A stretch of 64,000 nt of DNA from positions 1,116,001 through 1,180,000 of the forward strand of contig NZ_CP163525.1 of assembly GCF_041080655.1 (NCBI RefSeq), in the 5' to 3' direction. The notes under the pieces are model-generated. The model was given only the letters and a program-made list of their open reading frames with translations. It had not been told where the DNA came from and made no database searches. Source of the stretch: Streptomyces sp. CG4. GTDB lineage: Bacteria > Actinomycetota > Actinomycetes > Streptomycetales > Streptomycetaceae. Position numbers and translations under genes: made by a program. Positions 9,837 through 18,579 of this stretch are shown piece by piece; within the stretch, counting starts at the first letter, position 1, and the number at the start of each line of letters is the position of its first letter.

Positions 9837-9850
9837 GAAGGACGTACGCC

Positions 9851-10825
9851 ATGCGCCACTCCCCCGTACCGCTCGGCACCTTCCCCACCCCCCTCGAACC
9901 GGCGCCGCGGCTGGCCGCCGCGCTCGGGCTCGGGGCCGAGGATCTGTGGATCAAGCGGGACGACCTGACCGGTCCGGGCGGCGGCGGCAACAAGATCCGC
10001 AAGCTGGAGTGGACGGTGGGTGCGGCCCTCGCCGAGGGCGCGGACACGCTCGTGACCACGGGTGCCCCGCAGAGCAACCACGCCCGGCTGACCGCCGCCG
10101 CGGCCGCCCGGCTGGGCCTGGACGCCGTGCTCGTGCTGCGTGGCGCGCCGGGCATCTCCCGGTCCGGGAACCTCGCGCTGGACGGGCTGTTCGGTGCACG
10201 GCTCGCCTGGGCGGGCGACGTGGACCGGGCGGGGCTGGACGTGGCGGCGGCCGAGGTGTGCGCCCGGCTGCGGGCTCGTGGTGCCCGGCCCGCGCTGATC
10301 CCGTTCGGCGGGTCGGGCGTGCTGGGCGCCCGGGGCTATGTGCGCTGCGGCGAGGAGCTGGACGAGCAGGTGCCCCAACTGCGGACGGTGGTGGTCGCGC
10401 TCGGCTCGGGCGGCACCATGGCCGGACTGGTCGCCGCCCTGGGTGCCGGTGCGGTGCTCGGCGTCGACGTGGGCGCCCTGGCCGATCCGGCGGCCGCCGT
10501 GGCGGAGTTCGCGGCACCGCTGACGACGGAGAAGGTCACGGCCGAGGGACTGCGGGTCCGCCGGGACCAAGTGGGCGCCGGGTACGCGACGCTGACCGGC
10601 CCGGTGGCGCAGGCGCTGCGGCTCGCCGCCCGCACCGAGGGCCTCGTGCTCGACCCGATCTACACCGGCCGGGCCCTCGCCGGCCTGCAGGCGGCCGTCC
10701 GCGACGGCGAGGTCCGGCCGGGCGAGAAGACGGTGTTCGTCCACACCGGCGGCCTGCCCGGCCTGTTCGGGCACCCGGACGCGGTCGCGTTCGCGGAGGA
10801 GAGGGCGGTCGCCTTCGAGGAGTGA
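9851..10825 (+). CDS. PLP-dependent D-cysteine desulfhydrase / ACC deaminase homologue
   Basis: A pyridoxal-phosphate enzyme of the fold-type II 1-aminocyclopropane-1-carboxylate deaminase / D-cysteine desulfhydrase family, 324 residues (family about 320-340). The PLP lysine lies in GGGNKIRKLEW (near residue 54), followed by TTGAPQSNHARLTAAAAARLG, a typical cofactor and substrate loop. A glycine-rich phosphate-binding segment (ALGSGGTMAGLVAAL) and the C-terminal DPIYTGRALAGL and VFVHTGGLPGLFGH complete the pattern. Sequence alone cannot separate ACC deaminase from D-cysteine desulfhydrase; the latter is more usual in Streptomyces. Its leader contains the repeat array at 9738-9836. Confidence 0.85.
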   Translation: MRHSPVPLGTFPTPLEPAPRLAAALGLGAEDLWIKRDDLTGPGGGGNKIRKLEWTVGAALAEGADTLVTTGAPQSNHARLTAAAAARLGLDAVLVLRGAPGISRSGNLALDGLFGARLAWAGDVDRAGLDVAAAEVCARLRARGARPALIPFGGSGVLGARGYVRCGEELDEQVPQLRTVVVALGSGGTMAGLVAALGAGAVLGVDVGALADPAAAVAEFAAPLTTEKVTAEGLRVRRDQVGAGYATLTGPVAQALRLAARTEGLVLDPIYTGRALAGLQAAVRDGEVRPGEKTVFVHTGGLPGLFGHPDAVAFAEERAVAFEE

Positions 10826-10859
10826 CGGCGGCAGCGGGCGGGACGGGCGTGCGCAGACG

Positions 10860-10888
10860 ACCGGGTCGCACGGGGTGTGCGACCCGGT
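10860..10888. terminator. bidirectional hairpin terminator
   Basis: A perfect 12-bp inverted repeat (ACCGGGTCGCAC and its complement) with a 5-base GGGGT loop lies between the convergent desulfhydrase and cupin genes. It can serve both. Confidence 0.75.
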
Positions 10889-10906
10889 GCTGCGGGGGAA
10901 CCCGCT

Positions 10907-11263
10907 TCAGCCCTTTGCGTACTCGTTCGCCATGGTCCCGGCGAAGTCGTGGACCACGACCTGCTCGTCCCCCACGACCCAGGCGTCATGGCCCGGCGGG
11001 CAGACGAAGACATCGCCGGGACCTATCTCCGCCTCGCCGCCGTCGTCCATGCGGAGGTGCATGCGGCCCCGCACCACATAACCGTTGTGCGGGACCATGC
11101 AGCTCGCCGTGCCCGCGATCGGAGCCACGGACTCCGACCAGCGCCATCCGGGTTCGAAGGTGCCCACCGCGAAGTCGAGACCTGTCAGATGCAGGGCTTC
11201 GATGTGGCCGCGGGGGAAGTCGCGCCGTTCGTCCGGCTTCTCGACCGTCTTCACTTCCAGCAT
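10907..11263 (-). CDS. cupin-domain protein
   Basis: A 118-residue single-domain cupin. The sequence shows beta-strand-rich cupin motifs: HNGYVVRGRMHLRMDDGGEAEIGPGDVFVCPPGHDAWVVGDE. Part of the usual metal ligand set (His and Glu) appears replaced, so it may be a binding rather than a catalytic cupin. The ATG at 11263 has a clear GGAGG. It is convergent with the desulfhydrase gene and lies about 250 bases downstream of the LysR gene on the same strand. No function can be assigned. Confidence 0.8.
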   Translation of the reverse strand: MLEVKTVEKPDERRDFPRGHIEALHLTGLDFAVGTFEPGWRWSESVAPIAGTASCMVPHNGYVVRGRMHLRMDDGGEAEIGPGDVFVCPPGHDAWVVGDEQVVVHDFAGTMANEYAKG

Positions 11264-11510
11264 GACGGTGTCCTCCTTCCGGCCGCTGACCGCGGCCGGG
11301 GCCGGCCACCGTCCCCCGGCGACCTCGGACGGCACCGGCGCTGCGGCGGCGGCCGTACCCCACGTCTCCATCGTCGGCCGGGCCTGCGCGCACCGCCATT
11401 CGACGGGAGGCGACGATGTCCGGGCGCGGGCCGCCGTCTGGAACGGGGCTTCGCGGGCCGGGGTTTGGCGCCCCGGGCCGCGCCCCACGAGTGACCGGAT
11501 GCCGTCGCGG

Positions 11511-12416
11511 CTACCAGGTGCGCGCCGCCCGGAGCAGGAGGGCGTGGACGCGCTCCACGTCCGGGTTGTCCGGGGCGCCGGGGCGCTGGACCAGGAAGCC
11601 GGTGTTGATCGGCGGGTCCTCCGGCTCCAGCAGTGCCACGAGCGCGCCGGAGTCCAGCAGGTCCTGGCACAGATAGCGGGGCAGCACGCTGAACCCCGCG
11701 CCGGCGGCCACCACCGCGAGCACACCGCGCAGGTCGGGCACGGTGAGGGCGGCGCTGCGGGACAGCCGCCGGCCGAAGACATGACGCCAGTAGCGGCGGG
11801 CGATCGGCAGGTCCTCGGCGTAGGTGATCAGCGGGACCTCGTGCAGGGCGGCCGGTCCCTCCACGGCCGGGCGGTCCGCCAGCCGCTCGGCCCACACCGG
11901 CGCGGCGACCAGTACGAACTCCTCGTCGGAGAGCGGAACGGCCTGCAGGGTACGGCCGCGGGGGCGGGTGGTGGCGATCACCAGGTCGTGGCGGCCCGCG
12001 CGCAGCTCTTCCAACAGCCGGTCCGTCAGCCCGGTGACCACACGCAGCCGTACGCCCTCGGCGACCAAGGGCGCGAGGGCCGGCAGGAAGGTGGTGCACA
12101 GCACTTCGGCAGGGCCCGCCAGATGGACGGGGTCGCGGCGCGCGCCGGGTGACGCCGTCGGTCCGGCGACGGCGGCCAGCTCGTCCAGGGGTGCAGCGAT
12201 CCGGGCCGCGAGTTCGTCGGCGACCGCGGTCGGCGCGACGCCGCGCGGCAGCCGCTCGAACAGTTCCCGGCCGGTCTGCCGTTCCAGCGCGCGCATCTGC
12301 GTCGTCACCGTCGGCTGGGACAGGCCCAGCCGACGGGAGGCGCCGGTGAAGGAGCCGGAGCGGTACACCGCGAGGAAGGTGCGCAGCAGGTTCAGGTCGA
12401 GGGAAGCGGTCTCCAC
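11511..12416 (-). CDS. LysR family transcriptional regulator
   Basis: A 301-residue LysR-type regulator. The winged helix-turn-helix is at residues 6-65 (LDLNLLRTFLAVYRSGSFTGASRRLGLSQPTVTTQMRALERQTG), followed by the two-lobed effector-binding domain from about residue 90. It is divergent from the DJ-1/PfpI gene at 12565 with a 148-bp intergenic region carrying a strong dyad (12464-12479). This is the classic arrangement for a LysR protein that controls its neighbour and itself. The effector is unknown; DJ-1-family targets would suggest a reactive electrophile or oxidant. Confidence 0.9.
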   Translation of the reverse strand: METASLDLNLLRTFLAVYRSGSFTGASRRLGLSQPTVTTQMRALERQTGRELFERLPRGVAPTAVADELAARIAAPLDELAAVAGPTASPGARRDPVHLAGPAEVLCTTFLPALAPLVAEGVRLRVVTGLTDRLLEELRAGRHDLVIATTRPRGRTLQAVPLSDEEFVLVAAPVWAERLADRPAVEGPAALHEVPLITYAEDLPIARRYWRHVFGRRLSRSAALTVPDLRGVLAVVAAGAGFSVLPRYLCQDLLDSGALVALLEPEDPPINTGFLVQRPGAPDNPDVERVHALLLRAARTW

Positions 12417-12463
12417 GCGTCCGAGTATTCCGGGAATTCACCGGCCGGTATTCCCCCGGTACC

Positions 12464-12479
12464 CATAGGAGATCCTATG
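12464..12479. promoter_or_regulatory. putative LysR operator dyad
   Basis: CATAGGA-GA-TCCTATG is a perfect 7+2+7 inverted repeat, 48 bases from the lysR start and 86 from the DJ-1 gene start. A further CCTATG half-site is at 12506-12511, closer to the DJ-1 gene. Strong and weak sites in a divergent region fit LysR recognition and activation sites. Confidence 0.5.
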
Positions 12480-12564
12480 CCAGGGATTCGGTGTTTCATT
12501 GGCTGCCTATGGGCGCTTCGCCTACGTTCGATGGCGGAAACCCCAGTTTCGGGAGAAGGAACCC

Positions 12565-13260
12565 ATGTCGAAGATCCTGTTCGTACTGACCGGCGCCGAC
12601 CACTGGACGCTCGCCGACGGCACCCTGCACCCGACCGGCTTCTGGGCCGACGAGGCCGTGGTCCCCTACCGCACCCTGAAGGCCGCCGGTCACGAGATCG
12701 TGGTCGCCACGCCGGGCGGTGTGGTGCCCCAGGTCGACCAGGCGAGCCTGGCCCCCGAGTCAAACGGCGGTCAGGAGAACGCCGACGCGGTCAAGCGCGG
12801 TCTGGAGGAGATGACCGAGCTGCGCACGCCGGTCAAGCTCACCGAGGTGGACCTCGACGACTTCGCCGCAGTGTTCTACCCCGGCGGGCACGGCCCGATG
12901 GAGGACCTGGCCGTGGACGCCGACTCGGGCCGGCTGCTCGTGGCGGCGCTCGACACGGGCAGGCCGCTGGCCATCGTCTGCCACGGCCCGGCCGCACTGC
13001 TCGCCGCGGTCCGCGCCGACGGCGGCAACGCCTTCGCCGGTTACCGGGCGACGGCCTTCACCAATGTGGAGGAGAACCTGGCCGGCTTCGCCGAGCGGGC
13101 CAAGTGGCTGCTCGAGGACCGGCTGACCGAGGCGGGCGTGGACATCCGGGCGGGCGAGCCGTGGGCGCCGCACGTGGTGACCGACCGCAACCTGATCACC
13201 GGCCAGAACCCGTCCTCCGCGGGCCCGGTCGCCGAGGAACTGCTGAAGCGGCTGGGCTGA
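12565..13260 (+). CDS. DJ-1/PfpI (Hsp31-like) family protein
   Basis: A 231-residue class I glutamine-amidotransferase-like protein of the Hsp31/DJ-1 group; relatives act as glyoxalase III, deglycase or chaperone. The N-terminus MSKILFVLTGADHWTLADGTLHPTGFWADE is typical for the group, Glu near the start of the fold (FWADE) and the nucleophile elbow VCHGPAALLA supply the catalytic Glu and Cys, and the TDRNLITGQNPSSA segment near the C-terminus is conserved. The ATG at 12565 has a purine-rich GAGAAGGA upstream. It is probably controlled by the divergent LysR regulator. Confidence 0.88.
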   Translation: MSKILFVLTGADHWTLADGTLHPTGFWADEAVVPYRTLKAAGHEIVVATPGGVVPQVDQASLAPESNGGQENADAVKRGLEEMTELRTPVKLTEVDLDDFAAVFYPGGHGPMEDLAVDADSGRLLVAALDTGRPLAIVCHGPAALLAAVRADGGNAFAGYRATAFTNVEENLAGFAERAKWLLEDRLTEAGVDIRAGEPWAPHVVTDRNLITGQNPSSAGPVAEELLKRLG

Positions 13261-13364
13261 AGGGCGCTGAAGGGCTCGGCGGGCGCGGGAAATTCTTCGG
13301 TCGCCGCCTGCAACCTCGGGCGGGGTCGGACGTCTGTCGGGGTGGAGGCCTCCACTTCGACCAG

Positions 13365-13663
13365 ATGTCCGACCCCGAACCACCGAAGGAACCCGCGCAC
13401 TCCGTCGGCCCCGCCGACCTGCGGCCCCTGCGCCCGCCGACGGCGCTGGTGCGGCCCCGCCGAGTGGCGCGCGCCGGGCCGTGGTGGGTGTGCCGGCGCT
13501 GGCCGCCGTGGCTGCGCTGGTGTTCTTCTCCGTGCGCGGCGGCTCGTCCCGCCCGGCCGAACCGGCCCGCCCTCCGCACCCGACGGCCGGCACACCGTCC
13601 CCGGTACCGAGCACGGCCACCCCGTCGACGGCGGAGCCCTCCCCGAGCGCGCCGCACCCCTGA
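13365..13663 (+). pseudogene. small membrane protein, apparently frameshifted
   Basis: Two reading frames look like two halves of one short protein. An N-terminal hydrophilic part starts at ATG 13365 (MSDPEPPKEPAHSVGPADLRPLRPPTALVRPRRVARAG). About 13480, in another frame, a clear membrane helix (VPALAAVAALVFFSV) follows, with a Pro/Thr/Ser-rich tail ending at a stop at 13661-13663. A one-base indel near 13460-13480 would join them into a roughly 99-residue single-pass protein. It could equally be a sequencing error, or a 60-residue peptide starting at GTG 13481. Function unknown. Confidence 0.4.
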
Positions 13664-13729
13664 GCCGGCAGACCGGTGCGGACTGCGCCAACTACCGTGC
13701 CGACTGGCCGAGTTCGCTGGCGTCATGCT

Positions 13730-14300
13730 CGACGTCCAGCCGGAACGGTCACCCCGGTGGCCCGGGGCAGGTAACCGGCCACGGTGAGCGTGAAGGGGCC
13801 GCTGATCTCCACAGGCAGGGCGCAGCGGCCGGTGCTCCGGCGAGCTGCCAGCGAAGGTGACCGTGCCCGGCGCGGGTCCGGTGAGGCCGAACTCGCCGAG
13901 TCCGTCGGTCCGTACGGTCGCCGGCACCTCCCCGCGTACATCGGTGACTGCGACCATGGCCCCGGCGACCGTCGTCCGCGGCCCGCACCACGCCGGCCAA
14001 TTGGCCGGTGCCGTCGAGCAGCAGGCCGTACGAGACGGGGTGGGCGCGGACGACGACACTGGTGGCCTGCGGCCGTCGGCATCGGCGCCGGTACGACGAT
14101 GCCCGCGACTGCTGCCGCCGCGCCTTCGTCTCCCGTCGGTACCGGCACGGCACCCACCGCTGCTTCCGCCTCGGCCACGTCGGTGCCCGGCAACACCGCC
14201 CCAACCCAAGCCGTTCGCGGCCGTCTCGAACGGGTCCCCCGCACCCGTCATCACCTGGATCTGCATCGGCGAGACCACGATCCCGCCGCGGTCCGGCACC
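13730..14300 (-). pseudogene. multiply frameshifted remnant with a carboxypeptidase-regulatory-like domain
   Basis: Coding-like segments on the minus strand jump through all three frames. One begins near 14299 with PDRGGIVVSPMQIQVMTG and is followed in other frames by GTDVAEAEAAVG, VSYGLLLDGTGQLAGVV, VAGAMVAVTDVRGEVPATV and GPFTLTVAGYLPRATGV. The later parts read like the beta-sandwich carboxypeptidase-regulatory repeat found at the ends of some actinobacterial transporters and secreted proteins. At least three or four frame changes are needed to join them, so this is decayed, not a single sequencing slip. The parent protein is not identified. No intact gene exists from 13664 to 14491. Confidence 0.5.
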
Positions 14301-14491
14301 GCGACGACGGCGTTCGCGCGCTAGGGCAGACTCCCCGGCGGGCCGGGGCTGCGCCGGGGGCATGGCCGGGCCTCCATCGGGGGACTCGGTCGGCACACTC
14401 ACCCACACGCAAGTCAGTTGATTGACTTAGCCAAGAAAATGCGGGTTTCCGTGCTCACCGGTCCGGCTTCCGCCCCGCTAAGTTGGGCGGC

Positions 14492-15457
14492 ATGAGCAAC
14501 CTTGACCGCGCGCCCGTGCCCAGTGTGTGCGGCGGCCGCGGATTCGTCGTCGCCGAGCCCGTCCGTGAACTGCTGAGCCCCCGTCGTGTGAAGCTGGGCG
14601 AATCGACCGAGGTTCGCCGGCTGCTGCCCAACCTCGGCCGTCGCATGATCGGCGCGTGGGCCTTCGTCGACCACTACGGCCCGGACGACATCGCCGACGA
14701 GCCCGGCATGCAGGTCCCGCCGCATCCGCACATCGGGCTGCAGACGGTCAGCTGGCTGCACGAGGGCGAGGTGCTGCACCGGGACTCGACAGGCAGCCTG
14801 CAGACGATCCGGCCCAAGCAGTTGGGCCTGATGACCTCGGGTCGTGCGATCAGCCACTCCGAGGAGAGCCCACGCCCGCACGCCCGCTTCCTGCACGGCG
14901 CCCAACTGTGGGTCGCGCTGCCCGACGAACACCGCCACACCGAGCCGAAGTTCGAATACCACCCGGTACTGCCCACGGTCACCGCGCCCGGCCTGACCGC
15001 CACGGTAATCCTGGGCAACCTCGACGGCTCCGCCTCCCCCGGTACGACATACACCCCGATCGTCGGCGCCGACCTCGCCCTCACCCGGGGCACCGACGTA
15101 CGACTGCCGCTGGAGCCCGACTTCGAGTACGGCGTGCTGGCCATGTCCGGCGAGGTCCACGTGGACGGCGTACCGGTGCTGCCCGGCTCGATGCTCTACC
15201 TCGGCTGCGGCCGCTCCGAACTCCCGCTGCGCGCCGAGTCGGACGCCGGGATCATGCTGCTCGGCGGGGAGCCGTTCGCGGAAGAACTGATCATGTGGTG
15301 GAATTTCGTGGCCCGCACGCAAACGGAGATCGAACATGCTCGCGAGGACTGGATGAGCGGGTCGAGATTTGGGGAAGTGAAGGGCTACGACGGGAATCCG
15401 CTGTCTGCGCCGGAGCTGCCGTCGGTGCCACTGAAGGCACGTGGCCGAGTGCGCTGA
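14492..15457 (+). CDS. pirin family protein
   Basis: A 321-residue two-domain cupin of the pirin family; relatives are iron-binding redox-sensing cofactors or quercetin 2,3-dioxygenases. The N-terminal cupin holds the metal-ligand motif HPHIGLQTVSWLHEGEVLHRDSTGS with the RPKQLGLMTSGRAISHSEES block typical of pirins; the second cupin domain from about residue 190 is shorter. The ATG at 14492 is preferred; an in-frame ATG three codons upstream also exists. It stands alone between degenerate regions. Confidence 0.9.
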   Translation: MSNLDRAPVPSVCGGRGFVVAEPVRELLSPRRVKLGESTEVRRLLPNLGRRMIGAWAFVDHYGPDDIADEPGMQVPPHPHIGLQTVSWLHEGEVLHRDSTGSLQTIRPKQLGLMTSGRAISHSEESPRPHARFLHGAQLWVALPDEHRHTEPKFEYHPVLPTVTAPGLTATVILGNLDGSASPGTTYTPIVGADLALTRGTDVRLPLEPDFEYGVLAMSGEVHVDGVPVLPGSMLYLGCGRSELPLRAESDAGIMLLGGEPFAEELIMWWNFVARTQTEIEHAREDWMSGSRFGEVKGYDGNPLSAPELPSVPLKARGRVR

Positions 15458-15764
15458 GCTGGGATTTTCCAGTCGGCGAACACCTAGCCGGGCGAGGCGA
15501 AACATACCCCGGAGGTCGGGACCGGAGACGGCCGGCAGACCGCGCTGCCGGCCCCGCTTGGCCGCGTACGTCGTCAGCGTCGAGCGCCGGCCCGACCTGG
15601 TCGACGAGGCCCGCCTGCGGCCGGCCGACAGGCGGGCAGGAGCGCGTCGAGCTGCCTGAGCGGCGGGCCCACCCAGACCCTGGTGCGCACCGCAGGGCGG
15701 TCACCGCGGCCCGCTGGTTCGTCCTGCTGTACGGCGACCATGGCTATGACCAGCTGTGACGCGC
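15458..15764. other. gap with a possible acetyltransferase remnant
   Basis: No intact gene. A coding-like stretch near 15559-15600 on the plus strand (AYVVSVERRPDLVDEA) resembles the N-terminus of GNAT acetyltransferases, but its frame runs into a stop after about 30 codons. A second short stretch in another frame ends at a stop at 15757-15759. This looks like a truncated, frameshifted relic; the family call is weak. Confidence 0.3.
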
Positions 15765-16217
15765 TCAGCGCTGATAGGTCCCGACCAGGGTGCCGGAGGC
15801 CAGCTCCCTGCCCTTCAGGGCACGGTGCACGTCCTCGGCGCCCGGGTGGTCGTGCAGCGGCAGCGGCTCGGACAGGGCGTACAGGCGGAAGAAGTAGCGG
15901 TGCGGCCCGTGCCCCGGTGGAGGCATCGGCCCTCCCCAGCCCACGCGGCCGAAGCCGTTGGGCCACGGCAGGCCCCCTTGGGGCTTCTGGCCCTCCGCCG
16001 CCCCGGTGGTCCCCGGATCGATGCCGGTCACCAGCCAGTGCAGGAAGGTCGTCCCCGGCGCGTCCGGGTCCTCGCACAGGAGCACCAGCTCCGTGGCCTC
16101 GTGGGGCACCCCCGACCAGGTCAGGGGCGGTGAGATGTTCTCACCCTCCCCGCTGTACCGACGAGGGATCACCGCTTTGTCGTCGAACGCGGTGCTGCTG
16201 AGTTCAATTCCGCTCAT
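15765..16217 (-). CDS. YbhB/YbcL-type phosphatidylethanolamine-binding protein
   Basis: A 150-residue member of the PEBP (Raf kinase inhibitor-like) family, the usual length for bacterial YbhB/YbcL. The ligand-pocket signatures are CEDPDAPGTTFLHWLVTGIDP and the GHGPHRYFFRLYAL block near the C-terminus. The cellular role of bacterial members is not settled. Two starts fit: ATG 16217 (MSGIELSS, used here) and ATG 16229. It is divergent from the THEP1 NTPase gene. Confidence 0.88.
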   Translation of the reverse strand: MSGIELSSTAFDDKAVIPRRYSGEGENISPPLTWSGVPHEATELVLLCEDPDAPGTTFLHWLVTGIDPGTTGAAEGQKPQGGLPWPNGFGRVGWGGPMPPPGHGPHRYFFRLYALSEPLPLHDHPGAEDVHRALKGRELASGTLVGTYQR

Positions 16218-16328
16218 GCGCGCCGCCATACCCGCAACGGCGGCACCGGCCACCGGTCCGCACCCTAAAACCCCCGCTCGGCCGAGCCCACCCGGGCCAC
16301 CTCCGTCAGCGGGGGTGAAGATGGCAGT

Positions 16329-16889
16329 GTGCCGACAAGGATCCTGCTCGAGGGCCGCCCTGGCGCGGGCAAGACGACCGCCCTGCGTCGGCTCGCCGCG
16401 CTGGTGCCCACCCACGCCGCCACCGGCTTCACCACGGAGGAGATCCGGCAATCCGGCGCCCGCGTCGGTTTCGTCCTGGAGACCCTGGCAGGCCGACGGG
16501 AAGTGCTCGCCCATGTCGACCTGCCCGGTCCCCCACGGGTAGGGAAATACGGCGTCGACCCGGGCGTCATGGAACGACTGGCGCTGCCGTCGCTTCGGCC
16601 GGCAGCAACCGAGGAGGCAACGGGGCGGCTGGTGCTCATCGACGAGCTGGGGCGGATGGAACTGGCGTGCCCGGCGTTCCGGCACGCGGTCGACGCGCTG
16701 TTCGTCGCAGAGGTCGACGTCGTCGCCACGGTCCACACGCACCGCGATCCGTTCACCGACGCCCTCAAGCAGCGCGCCGACATCGAGGTCGTCCACCTCA
16801 CCCCGGAAAACCGGGACGTCCTGCCAGGGGAGCTCGCGGCCCGACTGCAGCAGCCCCGGACGCACGGAAGGCCTCCGTCTCACGGATGA
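16329..16889 (+). CDS. THEP1-type nucleoside triphosphatase
   Basis: A 186-residue P-loop NTPase of the THEP1/NTPase_1 family, which hydrolyses nucleoside triphosphates; its physiological role is poorly known. Walker A GRPGAGKTT (about residues 9-17), the GFTTEEIRQSGARVGFVLETL block that identifies the family, GKYGVDPGVME, Walker B LVLIDELGRMEL and the TVHTHRDPF segment are all present. The gene starts at GTG 16329 and is monocistronic. Degenerate DNA follows it directly. Confidence 0.88.
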   Translation: MPTRILLEGRPGAGKTTALRRLAALVPTHAATGFTTEEIRQSGARVGFVLETLAGRREVLAHVDLPGPPRVGKYGVDPGVMERLALPSLRPAATEEATGRLVLIDELGRMELACPAFRHAVDALFVAEVDVVATVHTHRDPFTDALKQRADIEVVHLTPENRDVLPGELAARLQQPRTHGRPPSHG

Positions 16890-16899
16890 GAGACCGGCC

Positions 16900-17440
16900 T
16901 CCGACCTGCTGAAAGCAGAGTCGGGGCGACAGGATGTGAAGTCGCCCGGCACGGCCGGTCCGTCGGGTGCGCCCGGCAAGCCTGGCACGACGGTCACGGG
17001 CTCGCCCGGTCCGACGGGTCCCGCGGGTCCGCCGGGCAAGGACGAGGCTGCGGGGCAAGGACGAGGCCAACGGGAAGTACGGCGCTGACGGCCACGACGG
17101 GCAGACGTGCCCGGCGGCCGGGTACACGTGGGACCTCGACGCGCTCGTCTGCCGCCGCGACGGCACCCCGCAGCCCAACCCGTCGTCGACACTGCTCGGG
17201 CTGCCCGCCGAGCGATTCCACATGAGCATGACGCTGTCGGCGATCGCGCAGATGCTGCACCGGCACGGCTTCAGCCACCCGCCCGAAAGCCTGGGACGCC
17301 AAGCATTGGATGACCGAGGGGACGGGTCTCGCGTGTCGGTCGTCGCCGCGGAACGACTCGGGCCTGGTTCGTTCGAACTGGACCGTCCGGTCGTCGGCAC
17401 GGACGACTACGGCACCGGGGCCTCCCGTTGTTCCTCGCTG
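16900..17440 (+). pseudogene. remnants: collagen-like repeat and a transposase-like helix-turn-helix
   Basis: From about 16934 the plus strand encodes Gly-X-Y collagen-like repeats (GTAGPSGAPGKPG, then GPTGPAGPPGKDE). A frame change near 17040 leads into GKYGADGHDGQTCPAAGYTWDLDALVCRRDG, a Cys-containing tail seen after collagen-like repeats in Streptomyces and actinophage proteins. From about 17205 another piece, SMTLSAIAQMLHRHGFSHP and, one frame on, KAWDAKHWMTE, resembles the winged DNA-binding part of IS630-type transposases. No frame is intact. The stretch 16890-17536 therefore holds fused scraps, probably of phage or transposon origin. Confidence 0.4.
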
Positions 17441-17536
17441 ATGCGACACCGACGAGCTGTTCAGGAGGCCCGCACGCATGCGCCGGTGACGCCAGGATCC
17501 CCCGAACAAGACTCCATCGCGCCGCCCGCGTCGGTT

Positions 17537-18253
17537 TTACGCCTTCGCCAGGAGCGCTCGCACCTCGGCAGCCGAAGCCGGGCCTGCCTTCAGCGCGAGG
17601 AACTCCGCGGGGGCGGGACCGGCCGCCAGGGAGCCGAACGCCGCGCTGGGCAGCTCCGTGTAGGGAGCGCCGTATGTGGGCGTGCCCGGTGCGAACGTCC
17701 TGCCCTGCGCGAGTGGTCCCGCGTCGACGGTGTCGTACCCGAGGGTGTCGAGCAGTTCGGTCGCGTGCCGCTTCGCCTCGGCGTTGTCTCCGGCGATGGG
17801 GAGTGCGGTGCGGTCCTCGGCTCCTGTCGGCCTGTGCAATACGGCGAGGTGTGCGTGGTGGATGTTGTTGAACGCCTTGACGACGTACGCCGATTCACCG
17901 AGGTACCGCTGGAGCAGCTCGCTGCTCGTGGTCGATCCGTTGTCCAGCGCCTCGACCCTGCCGTCGCGCTGCGGAGAGTAGTTACTGGTGTCGATGACCG
18001 TCTTGCCCGCGAGAGGCTCGCGCGGCACAGTGTCATGCGCCTTGAACGGCACGGTCACGACCACCCAGTCTCCTGCTGCCGCGGCCTCTGCCGCGGTCGC
18101 CGCCCGGGCCCGGGGGCCGAGTTCCGCGACCAGGTCCGCCAGCGTCTGCGGCCCGCGCGAGTTGCTGAGCACGACGTCGAGTCCGCCCTTCACGGCCAGT
18201 CGCGCGAGAGTGCTGCCGATCCGCCCACTGCCGATGAGTCCTAATGTAGCCAC
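17537..18253 (-). CDS. NADP-binding F420-reductase-like oxidoreductase
   Basis: A 238-residue protein with one Rossmann domain of the NADP oxidoreductase, coenzyme F420-dependent (F420_oxidored) group. The dinucleotide motif is GLIGSGRIGSTLARLAVKGG at residues 4-23, followed by LSNSRGP, which favours NADP over NAD. WVVVTVPFKA and KTVIDTSNYSPQRDG follow, then VKAFNNIHHAHL, all family blocks. The start is GTG 18253. Small members of this family reduce NADP with F420H2 or act on unknown substrates. It is isolated, with degenerate DNA on both sides. Confidence 0.85.
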   Translation of the reverse strand: MATLGLIGSGRIGSTLARLAVKGGLDVVLSNSRGPQTLADLVAELGPRARAATAAEAAAAGDWVVVTVPFKAHDTVPREPLAGKTVIDTSNYSPQRDGRVEALDNGSTTSSELLQRYLGESAYVVKAFNNIHHAHLAVLHRPTGAEDRTALPIAGDNAEAKRHATELLDTLGYDTVDAGPLAQGRTFAPGTPTYGAPYTELPSAAFGSLAAGPAPAEFLALKAGPASAAEVRALLAKA

Positions 18254-18579
18254 GCCGGGCCAACCACCAGCGATCCATGTGTATTCCGTCCACGCTCTGC
18301 CGCGACACGCATGCTGCGCGTCGCGGCAGGGACAATAGGGACAGCGACACGGGCATCCTCCGAGCCGTTCCGTCATACGGAACTGTCAGCCCGTGGCCGC
18401 CTGGTAGCGCGCCTGCCAGGGCCGGGGTCGGTCTCGTGCCGTTCGAGGCGGCGCACGACTGGGTGCTTACCAGTCCCAACGCGGCCGCCACGACGGCGCA
18501 GGTAATGAACCGTTGCTGGTGCTTCGGGGCAACGTGCCACTCCTCCCCGCACCGGGAGCCGGCCGTCAGCAGCCCAGGA
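18254..18579. other. gap with a possible secreted-protein remnant
   Basis: No intact gene. On the minus strand around 18400-18530 one frame reads QRFITCAVVAAALGLVSTQSCAAS, like a lipoprotein signal peptide, but it has no start codon in a usable position and the following sequence is not protein-like. Probably a relic or chance. Confidence 0.25.

Noticed and set aside
17107..17313. Collagen-like region as an intact secreted protein gene
   Set aside because: The Gly-X-Y repeats and the Cys tail are in different frames and no start codon with a ribosome-binding site precedes them.
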